NCBI GenBank assembly: GCA_964019425.1
Contig: OZ025787.1
Location: forward strand, 248,001 to 312,000
Direction of reading: 5' to 3'
Length of the DNA stretch: 64,000 nt
DNA from: Flectonema sp. DT1601
Taxonomy: Eukaryota; Euglenozoa; Diplonemea; Diplonemida; Diplonemidae
The notes under the pieces are model-generated. The model saw nothing but the letters and a program-made list of their open reading frames with translations. It was not told where the DNA came from and made no database searches. Positions 51,266 through 61,480 of this stretch are shown in pieces. A program made the position numbers and the translations under genes. Numbering within the stretch: the first letter of the stretch is position 1; the number at the start of each line of letters is the position of its first letter.

Positions 51266-51514
51266 GAGGGGTAATTTGATACTGCATTTTCAAGCTCAAA
51301 AGGAACAACAATTTCTGGGAGAGGGGGGACTTTGATACGATACGAAAAGATTTATCTGGGAAGAATACTGCAGGTCTTTGCACAAAAAAATAAAAATACT
51401 GTCACCATGAAACAGAAGGCGTTGAACATTGCCTGGTTTCTTTGGTGGAGGCCACGTGAACGTAGTTGAGCACCTCTTGCCTACGCTACCGTAACAGTGA
51501 AGGGAGAGGGGGGG
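51266..51514. other. Unique spacer between repeat copies
   Basis: About 250 bp. The first 60 bp recur at about 55138-55198, next to the retroelement. No gene-like frame was seen in the rest. Confidence 0.4.
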
Positions 51515-52250
51515 GGGACTTGGATAAATAAATCCAAATTTGGGAAATGATCTGGGAGGGGAATGTGAAAAAAATAAAAATTCTTTTTTATTTCATATAT
51601 GACACCTTTCTTTATAATACGACCGTGTGTGCCATATGTCCCACGTAGATTAGTGACATGCCACGAAAGAAAACAGTCCACTTTAGTGAAAACATAATGT
51701 GCCATAAAGGTGTTGCCTTTTTTTTCTTTTTCTATTCTTCTTATTATTCTTTCAGGAAGGGTACAGGAATAGATTTAGTGAGGTTTGTGAAACAGTGCGT
51801 AACTGTATCACAACAAAAAGTATTCCTGAGGGGGAACGGGAAAGGGAAGGAGGGGAGTGCAATGGTTGTGAAGAGGAAAACACGTTTTCTTCCAGAGATT
51901 CGGACACTCTACAGCTGTGTATGGAGCATAAAAATATCCTGCGGAGCATAAAACCTTTCTTCTTCTGGAGCACAAGACCGGATTATGATTTCATGCTCTT
52001 TGCGCGAAACTTTGACAATGTATAAACAGTAACAACTTTAGGTATTAAAACAAAATTAATATCAAGTACTTGACTGAAAAATATTTGTAGTTGTTAATCA
52101 AAGAATAATTACGTTTAGAAAAAAGAAAACATAAAAGGGAAAACTATATTTTTTGTCTTATTGACTAGAAGACGTTGTCGAATCTGGTAATTCGGGGACA
52201 CGTACCATTTGGTTGAGCGTCCCATGCTGAGGAGAGGGGGGACTTGGATA
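51515..52250. repeat. 725-bp repeat, full copy
   Basis: A full-length copy with the same internal landmarks (ATGCCACGAAAGAAAACAG near 51658; CAGCTGTGTATGGAGC near 51911; GTTGTCGAATCTGG near 52175), without the 94-bp insert. Confidence 0.85.
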
Positions 52251-52570
52251 AATAAATCAAGGTTAACACGCAACAAATTAGACATGAATCATTATAACTG
52301 GATTCTGTCCACACAAAATCGCATGCTTTAAATAAACTACCAGAGAAAGAAATGCTGTCAAGTCAAATTGACCCGGGGATCACGCACTACAGGTTGAGCA
52401 TCCCATGCCCTGCAGGTCGTTACAGCTTGAAAACATTAATGCATTAATGGGTAACCAATAAAAATTATCTGGATGGGTAGTTACAGGGGTGAGAAAAAAA
52501 GAAAAGATAAATAACATGACAAGAATACGCTGGTTCGTAGCACACTACCAGTAAAGCCCATCCCATAAAC
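52251..52570. other. Spacer, 320 bp
   Basis: No gene-like frame and no copy of the island repeats seen. Confidence 0.4.
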
Positions 52571-53113
52571 TCAGTTATGGTTGGTTTGACTCAAAAGCAG
52601 GAAAGGTTCACAAGTCAACTGATGGATTTGCAAACCTCGAATTCCCGCAAACCATGTGCCTGCTTTCGTCGTACGCATACCACATCCACAACAAAAGTAT
52701 ATTCCAACGCAATTCAAACAAACATTCCAATCACATGTTAAACTCTCACCATTACAAGGGAGACGACATTCAAATATTTGTCCAAAGAAATAATTTGAAT
52801 CACATAAATCACAAAAAACTGGTTTGTTAATGAGAACCATTTCAAGATCGTGACCTTGTGGGCAAGTAGTGGTTACGCCGTTTTGTTCTAACTCGGTATG
52901 TACTTTCATTGGTGAGAGCACCTTGCAGGATTTAGAATCTGTTTCATTGACGATACTTTTCGATAAGAATCTACTCGTTACGTCCTTTTCGTTTAAAACA
53001 AATAAAGGTAATATGATTTCTAAACCTCCTTCACGCAATTTATCAAAGAGTACCCCGGCTTCGTCAGGTAAGTTTTCACTCTCCACAACAGTAAAGCCAG
53101 AACAGGTAACCAA
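52571..53113 (-). pseudogene. Cys-rich zinc-binding-like frame, probably part of the adjacent retroelement region
   Basis: An open stretch with CPQGHDLEMV, then CDLCD, FECRLPC, CDWNVCLNC and CCGCGM. This is a cluster of Cys/His pairs like a treble-clef or DC1/ZZ-type zinc module. It has no good start codon at the 5' side of the conserved part. It lies immediately downstream, on the same strand, of the OTU-containing frame, so it may be the terminal part of the same element or a captured host fragment. Treated as a fossil; no reconstruction attempted. Confidence 0.45.
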
Positions 53114-53203
53114 ATTAAACAGGCCATTGAGAATGACCTCAGTATACTCTATACACCAATCATTGATTACTGACCAATCGTATGGCCCTAGTATTGGGAA
53201 AAA

Positions 53204-55131
53204 TTACTCAGATGGAACATTTGCATGGTGCCCGAGTATGATGAACCCCCTGACAAGTAAAAAAGTAGACCGTGCGTCGGGAGCGACAAAGTAAGCGGAG
53301 TCTTTTTGCTCATAAGGGTCCATACTTAGGAAGAAAAAACTAACACCCAATACATTTGATAAGGCTTGTATGGCTGCATGGTCTGCCCACACACCATCAA
53401 AACCCATTCCAAGTGCATATTCGTCGTACTTATCGAGTACAAAGTTTTTATATTTATCACTGTTATCTACTAACTCAGCACTGGTAAATTCACGTAGCGT
53501 CGCTGCATCAAAGAAGTAAAAAATTTGTTTCGATACTGCTTCAAAGAAACAATTACCAAAACGGTTCACGTCTTCAGGGTAAAGACCAACTTCTTCCATA
53601 TACCATATCGTGTGGTCAATTGTAAAGTAATCCACTTTTCCTTCTTGAACAATTGGTTCTTCTGGAATCAACACTACGGCTTTAGGCGGGTAAACAATAA
53701 ACTGTCTTTCTTTTGGAAAATGGTAAGAGTGAGGGTTGTTTAATTTACCAAAAACAACATGAACTAAAGAAAGTAATCTCTTATATGTGGAATCGTAGGC
53801 TTTATAAAACTCATCGCAGAATTCACGAAAAGCAAATGCTACGTCTTGTTTCTTAAAACCTCTTTTCCACATTCTATAAAGTATAAATTTAAATTCAACA
53901 AAAAGATCAGGTAAATTATTACAAATCATTGCAGCTCTAAACATAGCACCTTTAACCACTCCTTTCGGTATAGACACCGGCATAGTTGAATTACTATGAA
54001 CATATTGCAAAGGGCGAAAAGACCAATCCTTTCGGCTTATAGATAACCTGATAAACTTTCTCTTTTCCCTTATTTCAATTCTGATTCTTGCTCCCAAAAA
54101 GACTACGTGGTCTTCACTAATCGTAGTGTCTTTGTAGTCCATCTTATAGATGCTTGGGGGTGGAGGCTCATGCCCCCAGCAAAGGAAGTCATCATTATAA
54201 CGTACCATAGTGCTATACATCTATGCTTTTGGAGGGGTTAACGTATCAATGTATTTACTCTCACACTGATAGCAATAAAGGTTTGCTATTAAAGGGGAAG
54301 CATTACCACCCATTGGTATTCCTTTTGTTTGTCTATAACATTTTTTACTTCCGATCGGTTGAATTAAAGAATAATCAATACACATGTTGATATGTTCAAT
54401 AACTTGTTCAACGGTAAGGTTTTTCGTCTTGGGTGGTTTCGTTTCGGTAAAAAAAATTCACTTTTTCCTAGCGAATGACGCGTTAGGTACTTCAGTTTTT
54501 TGTAAGTAAAAGCTTCTTTCACAGCTGCCGCACATTGTTCTTTAAGATAGGCATGTGGTAAGTTGCTGTACATTGTAGTAAAATCAAAAGTTTTTGGTGG
54601 GGTGGAAGCGCTATAAATTGGGTATTTCCTTTTAATAGTTGTAATAACGTCGTCGACAGAATCAACAATGAAATATCTACGTACACCTGTACGAGCAAAC
54701 TCTATACAATCTTTTATGTAAAGCACTTTGAGAATCGTTTTTAGAAAACCGACTACTTCCAACTGTACATCCGTCATTATATTAGACAAACCTCTAGCCG
54801 ATAGAGCTGCTATTGTCTCTACTTTTGTATCTTTCAAACGGTTGTCTTTTTCCAAAAACTCATTTAATTCATTACTTTTTTCTTTTTTCTTTTTATCTTT
54901 TTCTGACGTATAAACTTCACATTTGGTGGACGTGCCAGCAATCCAACGTAGTCGGATGTCCGGTAATTTGTGCAATTTCAAATTACCATAAAGGTAGGGC
55001 ACAGACCCTGAAAGTTTACTAAAATTTAATTTCTTTTTTGTCGCTTCCAAGTTTTTAAACATGTCCTCTTCCGCTAAAGAATAGGACGAAATTTCTTTTC
55101 TGAGTAATTGTAAATAAAGGGTTTTACACAT
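53204..55131 (-). mobile_element. Decayed retroelement: reverse transcriptase plus OTU protease-like domain
   Basis: Minus-strand remains of one non-LTR-type or Penelope-like retroelement. The 5' part (54364-55131) carries reverse-transcriptase blocks: PYLYGNLKLHK, and FDFTTMYSNLP as motif A. The following part has a GIPMGGNASPL block (motif B), then RYNDD (motif C), and the conserved post-RT segment YVHSNSTMP...KGVVKGAMFR. The 3' frame (53204-54220) continues into an OTU-type cysteine protease domain: FGNCFFEAVS, a Trp-containing helix region, and a final His block GHHANVPS. No LTRs, capsid or envelope parts seen. The element is broken, with about one or two interruptions, and looks moderately young because motifs are well kept. 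The family call is tentative. Confidence 0.75.
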
Positions 55132-55242
55132 TAGAGGGGGTAATTTGATACTGCATTTTCAAGCTCAAAAGGAACAACAATTTCTCCGACAATCTTGACT
55201 GTCAGCGGCAGCGTAGTAAATGACTGCAAATAAATAAATAAT
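55132..55242. repeat. Junction sequence beside the retroelement
   Basis: About 60 bp (GGTAATTTGATACTGCATTT onward) match 51270-51325. The rest leads into the next 725-bp repeat copy. Confidence 0.5.
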
Positions 55243-56530
55243 ACTTGGATAAATAAATCCAAATTTGGGAAATGATCTGGGAGGGGAATGTGAAAAAAAT
55301 AAAAATTCTTTTTTATTTCATATATGGCACTTTTCTTTATAATACGACCGTGTGTGCTATATGTCCCACGTAGATTAGTGACATGCCACGAAAGAAAACA
55401 GTCCACTTTAGTGAAAACATAATGTGCCATAAAGGTGTTGCCTTTTTTTTCTTTTTCTATTCTTCTTATTATTCTTTCAGGAAGGGTACAGGAATAAATT
55501 TAGTGAGGTCTGTGAAACAGTGCGTAACTGTATCACAACAAAAAGTATTCCTGAGGGGGAACGGGAAAGGGAAGGAGGGGAGTGCAATGGTTGTGAAGAG
55601 GAAAACACGTTTTCTTCCAGAGAGTCGGACACTCTACAGCTGTGTATGGAGCATAAAAATATCCTGCGGAGCATAAAACCTTTCTTCTTCTGGAGCACAA
55701 GACCGGATTATGATTTCATGCTCTTTGCGCGAAACTTTGACAATGTATAAACAGTAACAACTTTAGGGTATTAAAACAAAATTAATATCAAGTACTTGAC
55801 TGAAAAATATTTGTAGTTGTTAATCAAAGAATAATTACGTTTAGAAAAAAGAAAACATAAAAGGGGAAACTATATTTTTTGTCTTATTTACTAGAAGACG
55901 TTAGTTTAGTTAGTTTAGTTAGCAAAATACAAACTGATGACTACGAGGGGTCTGGGTAGCCCGCATCAGTAAGGACCCAATCGCGAAGATTGTAGTACGT
56001 TGTCGAATCTGGTAATTCGGGGACACGTACTATTTGGTTGAGCGTCCCATGCTGAGGAGGGGGGGGACTTGGATAAATAAATCCAAATTTGGGAAATGAT
56101 CTGGGAGGGGAATGTGAAAAAAATAAAAATTCTTTTTTATTTCATATATGGCACCTTTCTTTATAATACGACCGTGTGTGCTATATGTCCCACGTAGATT
56201 AGTGACATGCCACGAAAGAAAACAGTCCACTTTAGTGAAAACATAATGTGCCATAAAGGTGTTGCCTTTTTTTTCTTTTTCTATTCTTCTTATTATTCTT
56301 TCAGGAAGGGTACAGGAATAAATTTAGTGAGGCTCGTGAAACAGTGCGTAACTGCATCACAATAAAAAGTATTCCTGAGGGGGAACGGGAAAGGGAAGGA
56401 GGGGAGTGCAATGGTTGTGAAGAGGAAAACACGTTTTCTTCCAGAGAGTCGGACACTCTACAGCTGTGTATGGAGCATAAAAATATCCTGCGGAGCATAA
56501 AACCTTTCTTCTTCTGGAGCACAAGACCCA
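55243..56530. repeat. 725-bp repeat: two copies split by a second 94-bp insert, joined to PUR-like paralogue 2
   Basis: This arrangement (partial copy, insert, copy, gene body) duplicates the 47983-50500 block almost exactly, down to shared substitutions such as GAGAGTCGGACAC in the first copy. It shows a segmental duplication of several kb. The second copy (55997-56530) runs straight into the paralogue's minisatellite. Confidence 0.85.
55903..55996. mobile_element. 94-bp structured insert, duplicated copy
   Basis: Sequence and site are the same as 48336-48429, with ACGTT at 55898-55902 and 55997-56001. Because the surrounding block is a segmental duplicate, this probably represents one insertion copied later and not a second event. 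Confidence 0.7.
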
Positions 56531-57396
56531 TATGGATTATGATTCCATGCTTCTTGCGGTGCATGCGGTGCATGATTCCATACTTCTTGTGGTGCATGCG
56601 GTGCATGATTCCATGCTTCTTGCGGTGCATGATTCCATACTTCTTGTGGTGCATGCGGTGCATGATTCCATGCTTCTTGCGGTGCATGATTCCATGCTTC
56701 TTGCGGTGCATGATCCCATGCTTCTTGCGGTGCATGATTCCATGCTTCTTGCGGTGCATGATTCCATGCTTCTTGCGGTGCATGATTCCATGCTTCTTGC
56801 GGTGCATGATTACATGCTTCTTGCGGTGCATGATTACATGCTTCTTGCGGTGCATGATTACATGCTTCTTGTTGAGCATGCGGTGCATGCGGTGCATGCG
56901 GTGCATGCGGTGCATGCGGTGCATGCGGTGCATGCGGTGCATGAAACCTGTTTGGTGTTGTCACGCTTCGGAATTTCGTCTTTTCACCTACTTGAATGCC
57001 AATATTTCTCGATTTGGAGTAGCGTATAAAATCCAAATAGTAACCATAAAGATCCTGAAGCTCTCCGGCGCAGTATTCTCTTGCGAATACCAAAAAGATA
57101 TGAAGGTTGTTGTTTTTCCCGTTTGAAAATCCGTGTTCCACAATCAAGTTACTGAACTCCAAACAGACTCTATCTATGAATTCAGCACCTTTTTCCGAAG
57201 GTACTCGTACATTTACGTAGTTGGAACATCTTTCCTTGCGTGATACTGCTTTGCCTTCTGACGAATTTTGCAATATCACAAAAAGTGTAGGTAAATACAT
57301 TTGCATGTATATTTCAATTACAATTTCGTTGTTTGGCATTTGAAACGTACTCCTTGTTACTTTCTTCTCGTACAGGTTGGATCCGCTGCTGGTCAT
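56458..57396 (-). CDS. Possible PUR-like protein with HAP/HAPQEAWN repeats, paralogue 2
   Basis: 312 aa. The first 150 residues are identical to paralogue 1. The repeat tract differs: seven HAP triplets in place of nine, and more 8-residue units, with interspersed HAPHAPQEVWN variants absent from paralogue 1. The C-terminus is again SCAPEEERFYAPQDIF. Repeat number and order have therefore changed since a very recent duplication while the frame stayed open. The 5' flank, palindromes and minisatellite are all shared with paralogue 1. Confidence 0.7.
   Translation of the reverse strand: MTSSGSNLYEKKVTRSTFQMPNNEIVIEIYMQMYLPTLFVILQNSSEGKAVSRKERCSNYVNVRVPSEKGAEFIDRVCLEFSNLIVEHGFSNGKNNNLHIFLVFAREYCAGELQDLYGYYLDFIRYSKSRNIGIQVGEKTKFRSVTTPNRFHAPHAPHAPHAPHAPHAPHAPHAQQEACNHAPQEACNHAPQEACNHAPQEAWNHAPQEAWNHAPQEAWNHAPQEAWDHAPQEAWNHAPQEAWNHAPHAPQEVWNHAPQEAWNHAPHAPQEVWNHAPHAPQEAWNHNPYGSCAPEEERFYAPQDIFMLHTQL
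56535..56944. repeat. Minisatellite in paralogue 2
   Basis: The same 24-bp and 9-bp units as at 49710-50058 but with different counts (seven 9-bp units) and extra 33-bp compound units containing CATACTTCTTGTGGT. No stops in several frames on both strands. Confidence 0.92.
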
Positions 57397-57965
57397 ATTG
57401 TTGTTCTTAATTAAGATAAACTGTCAAAGAAAATATTAAACTCCCTTTTCAGAAATCAGAACACAACTGATAACTTGGATACGAAACTGCCATTATTTTA
57501 TCAAGTCTGCTTTATCTTTGTTGTGAAATAAAAGGAACAGGTAACTGGGTAATTATACAAATAATAGACATATCACTCGTTCCAAATTATTCTTTTCTTT
57601 TTTTATTTTTCTTTTTGGATTTCTACGTACGTAGAAGTCCACTTTTAGTGAAAACACAATGTGCACAAAAAAGACAAACGCGTTGTCTTTTTTCATTTTT
57701 CTTCTTGTTCTTTTAGATTCTTCGAGAACTCTACGTGCGTAGAAGTCTCGAAGAATCTAAATTGCTTTTATAGACAGAGATACGAATACTGCAGACAGAA
57801 GCAATTATAACCTCTACGTGCGTAGAAGTCTCGAAGAATCTAAATTGCTTTTATAGACAGAGATACGAATACTGCAGACAGAAGCAATTATAACCTCTAC
57901 GTGCGTAGAAGTCTGAATTGTCGTTGCAGTGTTACGAATACTGCAAACAAAAGCAATTCTGAGAG
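57397..57965. repeat. 5' flank of paralogue 2 with expanded 83-bp palindromic tandem repeat
   Basis: Matches 50512-50999. The 14-bp palindrome is at 57622-57635 and the 50-bp inverted repeat at 57712-57761. The 83-bp unit starts at 57729, 57812 and 57895 (two full, one partial), one unit more than at the other locus, so it is a length-variable tandem repeat. Confidence 0.88.
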
Positions 57966-58200
57966 GTGTTGTTGTTGTTGTTGTAGTTTTTTCTTTTTTT
58001 TTTTTTTTTTTTGCCTTTTCTTTTTGAAACATAAATCATCATTTCCGTGGCTAGAAAGGAAACGCTTAGCGTCAAAACGCGCTATCGAATATAAAGTGGG
58101 AGGAAGTAGATAAAGAACCAATACACGAGTGATTAATGCTCGGTATCAAAGACTACTAAATTAAGGTTTTTAGACAGCGTTCATACGTTCGAAACGTAAG
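57966..58200. other. Spacer between PUR-like paralogues
   Basis: A short GTT triplet run, a poly-T run near 57997-58012, then unique sequence. No gene. Confidence 0.4.
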
Positions 58201-58770
58201 CTAATAGTTGAATGATATTTCATAGAGACATTCGCTTACCGGATGCTCATATGGATCATGACACCACGTTTCTGGTGGAGCACAATACCTCACTTCTGGA
58301 GCATAATTCCACGCATGAAACTTGTTTGTTGTTGTCACGCTTCGGAATTTCGATTTTTCACCTACCTGAATGCCAATAAACCTCGATTTGAGGTTGCGTA
58401 CAAAACCCCAATAGTAACTATAAAGATCCTGAAGCTCTCCGGCGCAGTATTCTCTTGCGAATACCAAAAAGATATGCCCGTTGTCCTTTTTCCCGTTCGA
58501 AAATGCATGTTCCACAATTAAGTCACTGAACTCCAAACAGACAGAATCTATGAATTCAGCATGTCTTGCCGAAGGTACTCGTACGCTAACATAATTAGAC
58601 GATCTTTCCTTGCGGGATACTGCTTTGCCTTCTGACGAATTTTGCAATATCACAAAAAGTGTAGGTAAATACGTTTTCATGTATATTTCAATTACAATTT
58701 CGTTGCTTGGCATTTGAAACGTACTCCTTGTTACTTTCTTCTCGTACAGGTTGGATCCACTGCTGGTCAT
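58201..58770 (-). CDS. Possible PUR-like protein without repeat expansion, paralogue 3
   Basis: 189 aa. Residues 1-150 are about 85% identical by eye to paralogues 1 and 2. The C-terminus is short (HAWNYAPEVRYCAPPETW...) and has none of the HAP minisatellite, though single HAWN, YAP and CAP pieces are recognisable. It therefore looks like the unexpanded form, from which the repeats of the other two could have grown. Differences from the other copies are spread across the frame without stops, which supports coding. The 165-bp 5' flank is shared. Confidence 0.7.
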   Translation of the reverse strand: MTSSGSNLYEKKVTRSTFQMPSNEIVIEIYMKTYLPTLFVILQNSSEGKAVSRKERSSNYVSVRVPSARHAEFIDSVCLEFSDLIVEHAFSNGKKDNGHIFLVFAREYCAGELQDLYSYYWGFVRNLKSRFIGIQVGEKSKFRSVTTTNKFHAWNYAPEVRYCAPPETWCHDPYEHPVSECLYEISFNY

Positions 58771-59511
58771 ATTGTTGTTCTTAATTAAGATAAACTGTCA
58801 AAGAAAATATTAAACTCCCTTTTCAGAAATCAGAACACAACTGATAACTTGGATACGAAACTGCCATTCTTTTATCAAGTCTGCTTTATCTTTGTTGTGA
58901 TATCACTAAATAAAAGAAATAGGTAATTGGGTAATTATACAGAAATATTCAACAGATGCAGTAAACTAAACGAAACATCCTTCTTGCTGTTCTGCACAAC
59001 CACAGCAAGATGTTCACGCAAGTCAGACGGCAAAAGCAACGCCAGTCTATGTCAAAGAAACCGAATAAAATGATACAACAAAACAAAAACAAAAAGAGAG
59101 AGGAGGAAAAAAGAGGAAAAAAGAAAAGGCCAGAACAGAGGCTTCAATAAGACTTTCGAATGCCAACCGCAAGTCTTCTCTTTACTACAAAATTCAGTTT
59201 TATTTTATTTCTCTCTTTTTTTTTTTTTTAATTTGTTTTTATAAAACTACAAAGACAACAAACTACGAACTAATCGCAAGGAAAAGTTTTGTAACACACA
59301 GAGTATGCCTAGAGTATGCCTTGCAAAGAGAAGGTGACACATGTTGTGCAGGTTTATGATTTGAATATAGAGCAAAAACAACACAGCCTCCTATATTTAT
59401 TTTGATGACACATTCACAACACGTTTGCATCAGTCATGCTGTGAAGTTTGTAATGTGTTGTCAGAATGACAGATCATCGTCGAAGTAGTTTCCCAGACAT
59501 GTTTATATATA

Positions 59512-59547
<36 letters not shown>

Positions 59548-60117
59548 AAAACGAAAACGAAAAGTGAACAGAAGAAGCCTTTGGTGGATAGCACACATAC
59601 CCCCCTTGTCAGAGGACTGCTCCTATCGAATGAAAGGGGAAAAAAGCTACAAATTGGCCTTCCCATTGATTGTTAGCTTACTGCTGAATTATCAACGCAA
59701 ACAACTAACCTGTGTACGTTAGTTATGTAGACTATCTATAAATAGCTGCTGAAATTTGGAAAAAGAGAGAAGTAAACAACGACAAGAACATCAACAATGT
59801 TTTTTTTCTGTCGTCACAGATACACAGATAAAACACTTGTTTCAACTCGTCAAGGCTTTTTATTTGTTCTTCTTCTTTTTCCCTGAATTTTGAAGTCCGA
59901 AGGGGGTAATAGTTTTAACTACGTAGAAAAACAGTAATAAAAACCTTAAAATACCTACATATAAGTTATAAAGTTAAACCGATAAGTATGACAGAAAGAC
60001 TGAGCTTTATTTCAGAATAGTGGCCAAAAATGCAAAAAGATAAGGTAATACACTCGTAAATAACAAAAATAACGTCGGTACGGTAGTATCTAGAATATAG
60101 GAACAGCCAGGAGGAAA

Positions 60118-60285
60118 ATACTTGACTGAAAAAAAATATTTGTAATTTTGTTAATCAACGATAAGGTACGTTTTAGAAAAAAGAACACATAAAAAAAAAA
60201 AAAGGTTTGCGGATTTTTTTTTTTTTTTTGTTTTTTTTCGTCTCATTGACCAGAAAAACGTCGTCGAATCTGGTAATTCGGGGGG
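60118..60285. repeat. Old, diverged copy of the 725-bp repeat (right end)
   Basis: Matches in order: TACTTGACTGAAAAA, ATATTTGTA, GTTAATCAA, TACGTTT-AGAAAAAAGAA, then GTCGAATCTGGTAATTCGGG. It carries extra homopolymer insertions. It is clearly older than the island copies and lies outside the segmental duplication. Confidence 0.75.
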
Positions 60286-60946
60286 ACCACCGTCCGTTAC
60301 ATTACAACTTATTATTTGAACATATTTCTAATGATATAAATATGGGAATTGTAATTAAAGTTAAAACCAATTTAAGACATTAATTATCTAATTCGTGATA
60401 CAGTGACTACAAGTCGGGAGAGAGTGAAATACGCTCGCATAAGTTGTTCTCAGGCATTAAAAGGGAAGCGATTGCTAAAATGTTTTATTACTAAGTTACT
60501 GAAAGAACTAGTCTTTAAGACCGGAGTCTCAGTTAAGTCCCAGTTTTAAAAAAAAACTCCGTCTTTTTTTTTTCCATTTTTTATCACTTTATTGCATACG
60601 ATCATCGTATCAAAACGGATTGTGATAAAAAAATAATAATAAAATTTCCTATCCTTTTGTTTTCTTCTTTTTTGGCGTTGATTTTACGTTTGATTTTAGT
60701 GATTGGTTAACATCACGGTTGATGTTCCCCCTCTCCTATTTTTTTTTTTTTTTTTTTGCAATTGTTCAAAAAAAAACATCATTCCATATTCGCAACTTGA
60801 ATTTAAAATAAAAAGCTAGTTGGTTGCTTTATTATTTATTATTATTATTCTTTTCTTATAAAGGTTTCGGAAACCAATACAAATTTCTTTGGTGACTTTG
60901 ATATATAAAAAAACTCATCGCTCATATTTGAACCATAAGTCGGTTT

Positions 60947-60984
<38 letters not shown>

Positions 60985-61339
60985 AGTGCCTGTCACCCTC
61001 CATGGGACATGCGATTGTTGTTGCAAAAATAAATAAAGAATCAGTATCGCCCTTGGTTGGACTCATTAAATAACAGATTTTGATTGTTTGCCGCTTTCAC
61101 TACAGTCCCAAAGACTGTTTTTTTTCATTAATCAGCATTAAATTATGAGGAATACGTAATTCCTGTGATAGTATCTTTACACAGCAGCGAAATTCATTCG
61201 TTCTTTTTTTTTTTTTTTTTTTTTTTTTCCCCTTCCTGCGGAGCAAAAATAAAGAAAAGAGAGACTCGGAAAAAGAAAAAAAACGGGAAAAAAAAAAAAA
61301 AAAAAAAAGGAAGTTAGCTTAAATAAATAACGATTCAGG

Positions 61340-61480
61340 AAGCAGGCTCGGTCACATCACTAAGTTTCGTAGTTACGCGAACTACCGTTACATGCTACGA
61401 ATTGCAATGGAATTACCCATTGTAATTTCGTCTAATTCATAAACGTGCGTGTTGATTCCGCACAACGGAAAAGAATAAAT
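61340..61480. ncRNA. Candidate hairpin-rich RNA, class unknown
   Basis: Three hairpins in a row: GTAGTT-acgcg-AACTAC (6 bp, 61367-61383); AATTGCAATGG paired with CCATTGTAATT (11 bp with one G-U, about 61400-61430); and GTGCG...CGCAC (61446-61464). Higher GC than its surroundings. Could be an H/ACA-like or other small RNA; no class-defining box confirmed. Confidence 0.35.
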
